The notes under the pieces were generated by a model. The model saw only the letters and a list, made by a program, of their open reading frames with translations, was not told where the DNA came from and did not search any database. DNA of 38,019 nucleotides from an uncultured Chloroflexota bacterium. Its GTDB lineage: Bacteria; Chloroflexota; Limnocylindria; Limnocylindrales; CSP1-4. Of the stretch, positions 15,547 to 23,101 are shown one piece after another (within the stretch, counting starts at the first letter, position 1; every line of letters begins with the position of its first letter). Where the stretch lies: positions 1 to 38,019 of the forward strand of contig CAIYHO010000305.1 of the NCBI GenBank assembly GCA_903925955.1, written 5' to 3'. The position numbers and the translations under genes are program-made.

Positions 15547-16758
15547 TCAGCGGGCGGCAAGCATCTCGAGGAGACGCGTTGTCATCGCGTCCGAGAACGC
15601 CGGGTCGTTGACGTCCAGGTCCAACTCAACAAGCTCAACCTTTGAGCGGTCCACGTTGGCGCGGATGGCGTCAAAGAGCGCCTTGTCCGCCTCGGGCGAC
15701 CAGAACGGCGCGCCCTCAACGTCAATCATGCTGACGCCCTTGAGCGGCAGGTAGAGCGCGGTGGGACCCGTGGCGGCATTCAGCTTGGCCGCGATGATCT
15801 TGCCAAGCTCTGCGTTCTCCTCGGGCGTGGTCCGCATGAGCGTGACCTGGGGGTTGTGCTTGTAGAGGTTGCGGTCCTTGAACTTGGCCGGGATCGAGTC
15901 GATCGGGCCCCAGTTGCACATGTCCAGGGCGCCAACCGAGACCACTTGCGGGATCCCGGCCTTGCCGGCTGCGTCAAGACGGTCAGGGCCGGCGGAGAGG
16001 ACGCCGCCAATCAGCTCGTCGCACCACTCGGTGGTGGTGACATCGGCAACGCCAACGATGAAGCCGTCAGAGATGAGGGCCTCCATGGCCCGGCCGCCGC
16101 TGCCGGTTGCGTGGAAGACGAGGACCTCAAAGCCCTTGGCCTCAAGCGTCTCCCGCACACGCGTGACGCACGGCGTCGTGACGCCAAACATCGTGGCAGA
16201 GATGAGCGGCTTGTCTTCGGCCGCCGGGATCTCCTGCTCGACGGCGCCGCACACAGCACCTGCCGCGTTTGCGAGGATCCGCCGCGAGAGCCGGTTGAGC
16301 CCGGCAACGTCCACAACGGAATACATCATCGTGATGTCCTTCACGTCGACGTAGACCGATGTGTCGCCCGACGCCATCGTGGAGACCATGATCTTGGGCA
16401 TGCCCACCGGCAGCGCACGCATGGCGCTGGTGGCAATTGCCGTCCCGCCCGATCCGCCAAGGCTGATGACGCCATCGATCCGGCCTTCCGCCAGGAGCTC
16501 GATGGCCACGGCTTTGGCGCCCCGGCACATGACGTCGAGGGCGTCGGCGCGGTCGTGCGCTGCGCGCAGAGCGGCAAGGTTGCCGCCGCCGGCCGCCGCA
16601 ACACGTTCGGCACTGATGTCCGCCGCCCACTGCGGCTCTGAGGTGCCAGCGTCCATCACGAGCGTCGCATGGCCGCGCGCCTGGATCAGGTCGCGGACAT
16701 AGGCGAACTCAGCGCCCTTGGTGTCGAGCGTGCCGATGATGAGGATCGTTCCGGACAT
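15547..16758 (-). CDS. Tm-1-like ATP-binding domain protein (UPF0261 family)
   Basis: A 403-aa protein of the Tm-1-like/UPF0261 family, named after the tomato Tm-1 resistance protein whose N-terminal domain binds ATP. The family start ILIIGTLDTKGAEFAYVRDLI (5-25) is clear, followed by SLGGSGGTAIATSAMRALPVGMPKIMVSTMASGD, the usual nucleotide-binding stretch. A second domain (about 200-400) contains TTTEWCDELIGGVLSAGPDRL. The start at 16758 has GGAGG 6 bp upstream. The bacterial function is unknown; the conserved pairing with the PEP-hydrolase-like barrel, kept here, suggests the two act together. Confidence 0.9.
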   Translation of the reverse strand: MSGTILIIGTLDTKGAEFAYVRDLIQARGHATLVMDAGTSEPQWAADISAERVAAAGGGNLAALRAAHDRADALDVMCRGAKAVAIELLAEGRIDGVISLGGSGGTAIATSAMRALPVGMPKIMVSTMASGDTSVYVDVKDITMMYSVVDVAGLNRLSRRILANAAGAVCGAVEQEIPAAEDKPLISATMFGVTTPCVTRVRETLEAKGFEVLVFHATGSGGRAMEALISDGFIVGVADVTTTEWCDELIGGVLSAGPDRLDAAGKAGIPQVVSVGALDMCNWGPIDSIPAKFKDRNLYKHNPQVTLMRTTPEENAELGKIIAAKLNAATGPTALYLPLKGVSMIDVEGAPFWSPEADKALFDAIRANVDRSKVELVELDLDVNDPAFSDAMTTRLLEMLAAR

Positions 16759-16881
16759 GTGCGCCTCCACGACCTGCGGTTGATTGGCCAGTTTGGTGCT
16801 TGATGATGCCTTCTGGGCTTGTGCGGCCTGTGCCAGTTGTGCGGGGCGGGCAGCCCCATGGTCACGCCGCCGGCAAGACAA

Positions 16882-17772
16882 TCAGACGACGGCGACCGGA
16901 TCAATCATGGACCCAGTGGCGCCACGGATCTTGACCGGCAGCGCAACAAACAGGAACTCGTACACGCGCTGTCGTGCGACCTCCTCCAGATCCAGGCTCT
17001 CCATGATGTAGACGCCGTTCTCAATCAGCAGCGCCGTGTGCACCGGCTGTGGGTTCCCCGTGGGTCCAGGGTCTGGCGCCGGCTGAACCTCGTAGGTTTC
17101 GGTATCGGTCCCCGTTGCAATGACGCCGCGCTCGAGGAGCCACCGCGCTGCCGACACGTCGGGCCCAGGAGTCTTGTGGCGCGCCATCGCCTCAGCGTCA
17201 GGCCACAGGCTCATGTAGCCCGTCCGGATCAAGACGACGTCCCACGGCTTGACGGTCACGCCCTGCGCCTGGCAGACCGCCTCCATCTCCGCCGCGTCAA
17301 TCGGCGAGCCCGCCGGCAGACAGTCCACGCCGCGGAACGCCGGGACATCAAGCAGCACACCGCGGGTGAAGAAGGGCGGCATCTTCGAGGCGTCGCCGTG
17401 CACGGGTCCAAAGTCCGTGAGGTGGGAGTCGGCATCGCCGCCGCCGTACCAGTGCATGTCGTCGCCGATGGTCATGTGGGCCAAGGCGTCCATGTGGGCG
17501 CCCGAGTGCGACGTGGCCATGACGTACTCCGCCATGTACCCAAGCCCGGCGTCATTGACCGGGCCCCAGGGCTTGGCCCCGGCGACGCGGATGCCGCGCG
17601 GTGTGCGGTAGTTGAGCACCTGAAACGGCGGGTGCCCGGGGAAGAGCGGCATGCCCGGGAAGCGCGCAGCGGCAAGCGAGATCATGCGCCCTTCACGGAC
17701 GAGTCCGGCGGCCCGCACAAGCTGCTCGGCGGGCATGGCGCCAACCGGGCCAATCTCGGTGTTCAACGGCAT
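16882..17772 (-). CDS. Cyclase-family metal-dependent hydrolase (kynurenine formamidase/isatin hydrolase-like)
   Basis: A 296-aa member of the cyclase family (PF04199), which includes kynurenine formamidases, isatin hydrolases and other ring-opening amidases that use a metal ion. The metal motif H-x-G-x-H-x-D-x-x-x-H is present as HSGAHMDALAH near 87-97. A late TDTETYEV segment and a C-terminal PVKIRGATGS segment also fit the family. The start at 17772 has GAGG about 8 bp upstream; an ATG at 17823 would lie inside the preceding gene. It begins 20 bp after the molybdenum hydroxylase large subunit, so hydroxylation followed by hydrolytic ring opening of an N-heterocycle is a reasonable but unproven pathway idea. 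Confidence 0.9.
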   Translation of the reverse strand: MPLNTEIGPVGAMPAEQLVRAAGLVREGRMISLAAARFPGMPLFPGHPPFQVLNYRTPRGIRVAGAKPWGPVNDAGLGYMAEYVMATSHSGAHMDALAHMTIGDDMHWYGGGDADSHLTDFGPVHGDASKMPPFFTRGVLLDVPAFRGVDCLPAGSPIDAAEMEAVCQAQGVTVKPWDVVLIRTGYMSLWPDAEAMARHKTPGPDVSAARWLLERGVIATGTDTETYEVQPAPDPGPTGNPQPVHTALLIENGVYIMESLDLEEVARQRVYEFLFVALPVKIRGATGSMIDPVAVV

Positions 17773-17792
17773 GGGTGCAGCCTCATTCGCGC

Positions 17793-20036
17793 TCAACTTG
17801 ATGGCTCTTGCAGCGCTCGCCAAACGCGCTCCGGGGTCAGCGGCAGATCCCGCATCGGCACGCCGATGGCATCCCGGACGGCGGCGCCAACCGCCGACGA
17901 GATGCAGAGCAGCGCGCCTTCGCTCATGCCCTTGGAACCGTACGGGCCGGGCCCGTCCTCGTTCTCAATGGTGGCGCCAATCAACTCGAGCGGAAGGTCC
18001 ATGCTGGTGGGGATCCGGTAGTCAATTGCGCCGGGATTGCGGAGTCGCCCCTTCTCGTCCCAGATGTAGTGCTCCATAAGGGTGTGGCCCAAGCCCTGGA
18101 TTGCTGCGCCCTCGTCCTGCATCCGGACTTGGAGCGGGTTGAGGGACTTGCCCACGTCAGACACCGTCACGTGCCGCGCAATGGTGATGTCGCCGGTCTC
18201 GCGGTCAACATCCACTTCGATTGCCGTGCAGTTGAATTCAAAGAACGCGGGGGCGCCGGAGAGCGGGTGGGTGGGGTCTGCGTCCTTGCGGACCTCGCCG
18301 TTGCCGGTCAACTCGCCGCCAAGACGGCCCAACCCAGGAACCAGCACGTCAAGGACGGTCAGGTCTCGATCGGGCAGGTGGATCACGCCCCGGTCCATCG
18401 TGACCTGGGCCTCGTCCAGACCGTGGAGACGCGCGGCCATCGCGGAGAGCTGCTTCTGGATAGAACGGCACGCCTGCAGCACAGAGTTGCCCATCAACAC
18501 CGTGGAACGGCTGGCGGACGTCTGCTGGTCATACGGGACCACAGCCGTGTCGCCCATGACCACGGCGACCCAGCCAAGCGGCGCCCCAAGCTCCTGCGCG
18601 GCGATCTGGGCAAAGACAGTGCGCGCGCCCTGCCCCATATCGGAGGTGCCGGCAAAGACCACAACGCTGCCGTCGCCGAGAAGCCTGACCGTGGAGTAGG
18701 AGAGCCCGGTTGTGGGGCCGGACTTGACGCCCAGCGCAATGCCGCGGCCACGGCCCTCGGGCAGCGGCGAGTCCCAGCCGATCAATTCGGCGGCACGCAG
18801 GACGGTCTGCTCCCAGTGGCCGTCAGCCGGGGTGTCGAAGGGGATAAACGCGTCGCCCTTGCGGGCAAGGTTGTGCAGGCGGATCTGCAGCCGGTCCATG
18901 CCGATGGCCCTGGCCGCCTCGTCAAGGTTTGATTCGACCGCCCAGTTCACCTGGGGGTTGCCAAAGCCGCGGAACGCGGTTGACGGCATGGTGTGCGACA
19001 GCACGCTTCGGGCCATGATCCGCACGTTGGGAACGTTGTAGGGGCCAGCGGCCGGGTAGCTGCCCTTGCCAACCACGCGGTCCGCGATGTCCGCATAGGC
19101 GCCAATCAGGTAGTCAGCCACGATGTCCTCAAACACCAGGCTGCCGTCGCGGTTGACACCGGTCCGGACGCGGACCTCCGCTGATGCGCGGCGTACCGCC
19201 TGAAACGTCTCCTCAAGGGTGAGGACGAGGCGCACAGGACGGCCAATATGCATCGCCGCAAGCGCAACCAGCGGCTCGTACTTGGCGTGCTGCTTGCCGC
19301 CAAAGCCGCCTCCCGGATCCGGGGCGAACACGCGCACCTTGGCGAGCGGCATGTGGAGGACCTGCGCGATGACCTTCTGGAGCCAGTTGGGATGCTGGAT
19401 GGTGCTCCAGACGGCAATCCCGTCGCCGTCCGGGGCCGCCATGTAGGCGTGGGGCTCGATGGCGAAGTGGGTGACCATCGGGAAGGTGTAGGTGTGCTCA
19501 ACCACGACATCGGCGGTTGCCGCGTCAACATCGCCCCAGCCGATGGGGTGCTCGCGGAGCACATTGGTGGAGGCGAAACGGTCCTTGGGACGGAGCGACG
19601 GGTCCTGCACCAGCGGCGCCGATGGATCCAGCGCCCCTGCCAGCGTGAAGACTGCGGGCAGCTCCTCGTACTCAACGTGGACCAGGGCGGCTGCCTGCAT
19701 GGCGAGATCCCGCGTCTCGGCCACCACGATGGCCACAGGATCGCCGTGGTACTTCGTCTCGCCAACCGCGATGACCGGCCGGTCCTCCAGTTGAGGGCCA
19801 AATCTGGGCACCGGCTGCGGCATGTCGGCCGCCGTCATCACCGCCAGGACGCCCGGCAGCGCGAGTGCCGCAGACGCGTCAACCGAGATGATTCGTGCAT
19901 GGGCGCAGTCAATGGTGACGAACTTCGCCTCGAGGGCGTCCGCCACAAGGATGTCCGCAACGTACTCGTGCTGTCCGGTCACACGCGCGATGCCGCCAAC
20001 GCGGTTGGGCGAGCTTCCGATGATCGGGGCGCTCAT
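17793..20036 (-). CDS. Molybdenum hydroxylase large (molybdopterin) subunit, xanthine dehydrogenase family
   Basis: A 747-aa catalytic subunit that hydroxylates a carbon in an aldehyde or N-heterocycle using water, with Mo bound to molybdopterin cytosine dinucleotide. Visible are the N-terminal aldehyde-oxidase hammerhead domain (about 12-125), PDPGGGFGGK near 240 binding the cofactor, TAFRGFGNPQ near 350 with the active-site Arg, TSDMGQGARTVFAQ, and the catalytic Glu706 in GSKGMSEGA near the C terminus. The AFRGFG form is that of xanthine dehydrogenase-like enzymes, not the AYXCSFR loop of CO dehydrogenase. Its ATG overlaps the stop of the 2Fe-2S gene (ATGA). The substrate cannot be fixed from sequence. 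Confidence 0.94.
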   Translation of the reverse strand: MSAPIIGSSPNRVGGIARVTGQHEYVADILVADALEAKFVTIDCAHARIISVDASAALALPGVLAVMTAADMPQPVPRFGPQLEDRPVIAVGETKYHGDPVAIVVAETRDLAMQAAALVHVEYEELPAVFTLAGALDPSAPLVQDPSLRPKDRFASTNVLREHPIGWGDVDAATADVVVEHTYTFPMVTHFAIEPHAYMAAPDGDGIAVWSTIQHPNWLQKVIAQVLHMPLAKVRVFAPDPGGGFGGKQHAKYEPLVALAAMHIGRPVRLVLTLEETFQAVRRASAEVRVRTGVNRDGSLVFEDIVADYLIGAYADIADRVVGKGSYPAAGPYNVPNVRIMARSVLSHTMPSTAFRGFGNPQVNWAVESNLDEAARAIGMDRLQIRLHNLARKGDAFIPFDTPADGHWEQTVLRAAELIGWDSPLPEGRGRGIALGVKSGPTTGLSYSTVRLLGDGSVVVFAGTSDMGQGARTVFAQIAAQELGAPLGWVAVVMGDTAVVPYDQQTSASRSTVLMGNSVLQACRSIQKQLSAMAARLHGLDEAQVTMDRGVIHLPDRDLTVLDVLVPGLGRLGGELTGNGEVRKDADPTHPLSGAPAFFEFNCTAIEVDVDRETGDITIARHVTVSDVGKSLNPLQVRMQDEGAAIQGLGHTLMEHYIWDEKGRLRNPGAIDYRIPTSMDLPLELIGATIENEDGPGPYGSKGMSEGALLCISSAVGAAVRDAIGVPMRDLPLTPERVWRALQEPSS

Positions 20037-20509
20037 TGCTGGCCCGCCTCAGCTGTGGCCATGATGGCGTCAAGGATCTGCTCGTAGCCTGCGCACCGGC
20101 ACAGGTTGCCGGCAATCGCCTCCTCGGCGGCCTCCCGCGTTGGATGCGGTGTCTCGCGCAGGAACGCCTCCGCGGACAGCAGCTGGCCCGGGATGCAGAA
20201 CCCGCACTGCGCAGCGCCCTTGTCCAGGAACGCCTGCTGGAGCGTGCTCAGCCCGCTGTCTGTGGCAAGACCCTCGACGGTGGTGATCTGGGCGCCGTCC
20301 GCCTCCACCGCCAGAACAAGGCAGGAGTCCACGGTCCGCCCGTCCATGATCACCGTGCACGCCCCGCACTCGCCCACCAGACAGCACTCCTTGGTGCCGG
20401 TCAGGCGAAGGTCGTCGCGCAAGACGTCAAGCAGGCTGTGGTGGACGGCCACGTCAAGCGCCCGGTGGCGCCCGTTGACGGTGAGGTCGATGTGTCCGAG
20501 GTTGGTCAT
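20033..20509 (-). CDS. Molybdenum hydroxylase small subunit, two [2Fe-2S] clusters
   Basis: A 158-aa electron-transfer subunit. The N-terminal plant-type [2Fe-2S] domain has its ligands in TKECCLVGECGACTV (C43, C48, C51) plus C63. The C-terminal four-helix domain carries the second cluster with C102, C105, C137 and C139 (CGFCIPGQ and CRCAGY). It passes electrons from the Mo site to the FAD subunit. The ATG at 20509 comes right after the stop of the FAD gene; an ATG at 20521 (four residues longer, overlapping that gene) is equally possible. Both neighbours overlap or abut, so the three subunits are translated together. Confidence 0.94.
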   Translation of the reverse strand: MTNLGHIDLTVNGRHRALDVAVHHSLLDVLRDDLRLTGTKECCLVGECGACTVIMDGRTVDSCLVLAVEADGAQITTVEGLATDSGLSTLQQAFLDKGAAQCGFCIPGQLLSAEAFLRETPHPTREAAEEAIAGNLCRCAGYEQILDAIMATAEAGQQ

Positions 20510-20510
20510 G

Positions 20511-21377
20511 TCAGTCGCCATCTGCGTGGAGTCGGTCGATTGCCCCTTGGAGCGCGCGCGCGCCCAGGACGCGGAGCATGGCCAAGCGGTATTCGGGGCT
20601 GGCGCGCATCGAACGCGGCGACGGGCTGGCGCCCGCAAACATCGCCTCGAGGATGGCCAGCCGGGCCTCGCGGTCCGCCGATGGATCGGCGAGCACGCCG
20701 GTCGCGTCGGCGTAGACAACAGGCCTGGGCCCCACGCTGCCGTAGGCAAGCCGGGTCATCCCCGCCTCATCCACACAGCAGGACACGGTGACCGAAGCGA
20801 GATCGTGACCGCGCCTGCGGGTACGGCGCTGGTGCATCGCACCCCGCCGACCTGTCGGGACTGGCAACTCGATGGCCGTGACCAGCTCGCCTCGGGCAAG
20901 CGTTGTCACGCCCGAGCGCACAAAGAACTCGTCAATGGGGATCCGCCGGGTGCCGTCGGGTCCCTGCGCCACAACAACAGCGCCGTACACAAGGAGTGAC
21001 GGCGCCGTGTCTGCGGCGGGCGATGCGTTACAGATGTTGCCGGCAAGCGTTGCCCGGTTCCGGATCTGCACGGAACCCACCACCGACGCGGCCTCCGCAA
21101 GCGCGGAGGCGTAGCGCCGGATCAGCGGATCGGCAGCGACGTCGGTCATCACCGTGGTGGCGGAGATGACCAGATGGCCGTCCTCTTCGCGGATCCCAGG
21201 CCGAAGCTCGGCGATCCGCTTGAGGTCCACCACGACGGACGGCTTCGCTGAGCCGTCGCGGAGACGAATAACCAGGTCCGTCCCACCGGCAAGAACGCGG
21301 GCGTCGGGACCGTGGGCCAGAAGAATGGCCACCGCCTCGGCGACCGTCGCCGGTCGAACGTAGGCAAACGCGTGCAT
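20511..21377 (-). CDS. Molybdenum hydroxylase medium (FAD-binding) subunit
   Basis: A 288-aa subunit with the FAD-binding domain of the vanillyl-alcohol-oxidase-type fold at about 1-170 and a CO-dehydrogenase flavoprotein C-terminal domain at 175-285. FAD motifs are AGGTDLVIRLRDG near 30-42 and the ATLAGNICNASPAADTAPSLL stretch near 107-127. It receives electrons from the 2Fe-2S subunit and hands them to NAD or a quinone-side carrier. It begins 20 bp after the P-loop gene. The FAD-Fe/S-Mo gene order is typical for this enzyme class. The RRTRRRGHDLASVTV segment replaces the usual KxxxRxxxD/AxxxV pattern in a recognisable way. Confidence 0.93.
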   Translation of the reverse strand: MHAFAYVRPATVAEAVAILLAHGPDARVLAGGTDLVIRLRDGSAKPSVVVDLKRIAELRPGIREEDGHLVISATTVMTDVAADPLIRRYASALAEAASVVGSVQIRNRATLAGNICNASPAADTAPSLLVYGAVVVAQGPDGTRRIPIDEFFVRSGVTTLARGELVTAIELPVPTGRRGAMHQRRTRRRGHDLASVTVSCCVDEAGMTRLAYGSVGPRPVVYADATGVLADPSADREARLAILEAMFAGASPSPRSMRASPEYRLAMLRVLGARALQGAIDRLHADGD

Positions 21378-21397
21378 CGTGCCGACGTCTTCTTTCG

Positions 21398-22288
21398 CTA
21401 GAGGATCTTGTCAACCTCGTCAAGGAGAACCTGCGGGTTGGCCGCCCGGATGAAGAAGAACGGCCGCTCGCAGAACCGGTTGACAAAGTCTGCCCGCTTG
21501 GCCCGGAGCTCGTCGTTGTCCACCATCGGCATCACGTGGCCCGGGGCCAGGAGTTCGTTGGTGAGGAAGTAGTTCTGGAGCGAGTGCAGCATCTGGAACT
21601 GGCGCTCAAACGGGATAAGCGCGTTGGTCGCCGGGTCGAAGTTGCCATCGATCGCCGGGACGATGACGATGTCGATGTTCGGCGTGCCCTCGTACATGCC
21701 CCAGGTGGGCATGATTGGACCCCAGAACTTCTCAACGCCCTTGTTGGGGGACGCCTTGTCGGACCGCTCAGTGCCCTCGGTCCGCTTGACGAGGAACGTG
21801 TCCACTGATCCCGCGACGGCGTGGCCGTCCTCGCTGATGACCGTGGTCTCAGACGCAACCTGGAGGGCGCCGCGAACGCCGGCCTCGATGAGGCCCATGC
21901 TCTTGCCGTGGTTGGATTCGCCGCCCAGGAAGAGCAGCGTCTTGCCGCGGTAGTGAACCGCCGCGCTGTGGGACGGGTGCATGCCCTCGGCTTCCATCCG
22001 CAGCGACAGGATGGCGACAATCACCTTCTGGATGGGGCCGGCCGGCCAGGCGCCGGTGAACGTCACCGCGTGGCCGTCATAGCGGACCGACTTCTCGCCA
22101 TCCTGGTTCCAGATGATGTCTGGGCCCGCGAGGGTCACAACCGGCGAGATCTTCACATCCGCGAGGCGATAGTTGAGGAACGTGAGGTCGTCGAGCACGT
22201 GGTGGCGCGGCTCGCCCCCGTAGACGTCAACGCGGAGGCGGGCGGTGCCCGCCGAGAACTCCTCGGTCAGTTGCGGCTTGGCGTTCAT
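21398..22288 (-). CDS. P-loop protein resembling HPr kinase/phosphorylase C-terminal domain
   Basis: A 296-aa protein with one Walker A loop, GGESNHGKS at 122-130, placed after a short strand (KTLLFLG) and followed by an ASETTVISEDG strand (145-155), the layout of HPr-kinase-like P-loops. The 100-residue N-terminal part is beta-rich and not recognised. A late conserved-looking segment (MLHSLQNYFLTNELLAPGHVMPMVDND) is unlike ordinary HPr kinases. Its ATG overlaps the stop of the GntR gene (ATGA), so they are translated together. With a PEP-utilising swivel protein two genes upstream, a role as a protein or small-molecule kinase in that pathway is an attractive inference; there is no direct evidence of its target. 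Confidence 0.6.
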   Translation of the reverse strand: MNAKPQLTEEFSAGTARLRVDVYGGEPRHHVLDDLTFLNYRLADVKISPVVTLAGPDIIWNQDGEKSVRYDGHAVTFTGAWPAGPIQKVIVAILSLRMEAEGMHPSHSAAVHYRGKTLLFLGGESNHGKSMGLIEAGVRGALQVASETTVISEDGHAVAGSVDTFLVKRTEGTERSDKASPNKGVEKFWGPIMPTWGMYEGTPNIDIVIVPAIDGNFDPATNALIPFERQFQMLHSLQNYFLTNELLAPGHVMPMVDNDELRAKRADFVNRFCERPFFFIRAANPQVLLDEVDKIL

Positions 22289-23055
22289 GGTTTCCCTTCG
22301 CTGGCTCGTGCCGGGGGCGGCACAGGTGCAGTGCGCGCGGGTCGCGCGCCTGTGGTGGGCGGGTCCGCAGCGTTGTCAGCGCTGCTGGCGTCGTCTGCCG
22401 ATTCGGGCCAGAGACTGGCCATCATCATCTTCGCGTCGCTGAAGTGGTCGCGGATCGCCGCCTCGGCTCGTGGGCCGTCCCGTGACCGGAGTGCGTCGAG
22501 TACCGGGCTGTGGAGCCCGGCGATGCGACTGCGGTCCGCACCGGGGACCGCGATGGTGATGTACGTGCGGGAGTACGGCTCCAGCATGCCCCAGACGCGC
22601 TTGAGCGTGCTGTTGCCGGACAGGTCAACGATGAGGCCGTGGAAGGCCGCGTCGGCTGAGGCTTCGCCAATCAGATCCCCCGCGTCTGCTGCGCGGTGCA
22701 TCTCGTTGAGGAAGCCTGCCAAGTGCTCGATGTCCTCGTCGGTCAGGCAAGGGGTTGCCAGCCGGACGACGAGGGCCTCAAGCTCGGACCTGACAACGTA
22801 CGCCTCCAGCAGCTCGTCTCGCGACGGGCGGCGGACACGTGCGCCACGGAATGGGGTGATCTCCACAACCCCAAGCGCCTCGAGGTCGCGGAGGGCCTCC
22901 CGCACCGGGGCCTGGCTCGTGCCGAACTCGCGCGCGGCGCGCGATTCGACAATCCGGGACCCGGGCGGGTAGCGGCCGTCAAGGATCGCCTCTAGGAGGC
23001 GGTCCTTGACGGTGTCGCTCAGGACGGCGCGGGAGATGGTGCTCTCTACGGCCAT
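22285..23055 (-). CDS. GntR-family (FCD subfamily) transcription regulator
   Basis: A 256-aa regulator. Residues about 12-75 are the winged helix (DRLLEAILDGRYPPGSRIVESRAAREFGTSQAPVREALRDLEALGVVEI), and about 85-210 the all-helical FCD ligand domain with metal/ligand His residues (HGLIVDLSGN, LHSPVLDALRSRD, IRDHFSDAK). The last 40 residues are Ala/Pro-rich and probably disordered. Members of this subfamily usually repress catabolic operons until a carboxylate-type ligand binds. It lies inside the ten-gene run it probably controls. The ATCGATNATCGAT palindromes at the run's promoter and at both transporter promoters are its likely operators, by inference. Confidence 0.93.
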   Translation of the reverse strand: MAVESTISRAVLSDTVKDRLLEAILDGRYPPGSRIVESRAAREFGTSQAPVREALRDLEALGVVEITPFRGARVRRPSRDELLEAYVVRSELEALVVRLATPCLTDEDIEHLAGFLNEMHRAADAGDLIGEASADAAFHGLIVDLSGNSTLKRVWGMLEPYSRTYITIAVPGADRSRIAGLHSPVLDALRSRDGPRAEAAIRDHFSDAKMMMASLWPESADDASSADNAADPPTTGARPARTAPVPPPARASEGKP

Positions 23056-23101
23056 CCTGGTTTCCTTCGGCTTAGGCGCTGTAACGGGCGCGGAGCGCCG
23101 G

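Noticed and set aside
17808-18932. 374-aa plus-strand frame opposite the molybdenum hydroxylase large subunit
   Set aside because: Antisense to a gene with clear family motifs; composition (His/Arg/Gly-rich) is that of a shadow frame.
17793-21377. Aerobic carbon monoxide dehydrogenase (CoxMSL)
   Set aside because: The large subunit has AFRGFGNPQ, not the AYXCSFR active-site loop of form I, so a general xanthine dehydrogenase-family hydroxylase is the safer call.
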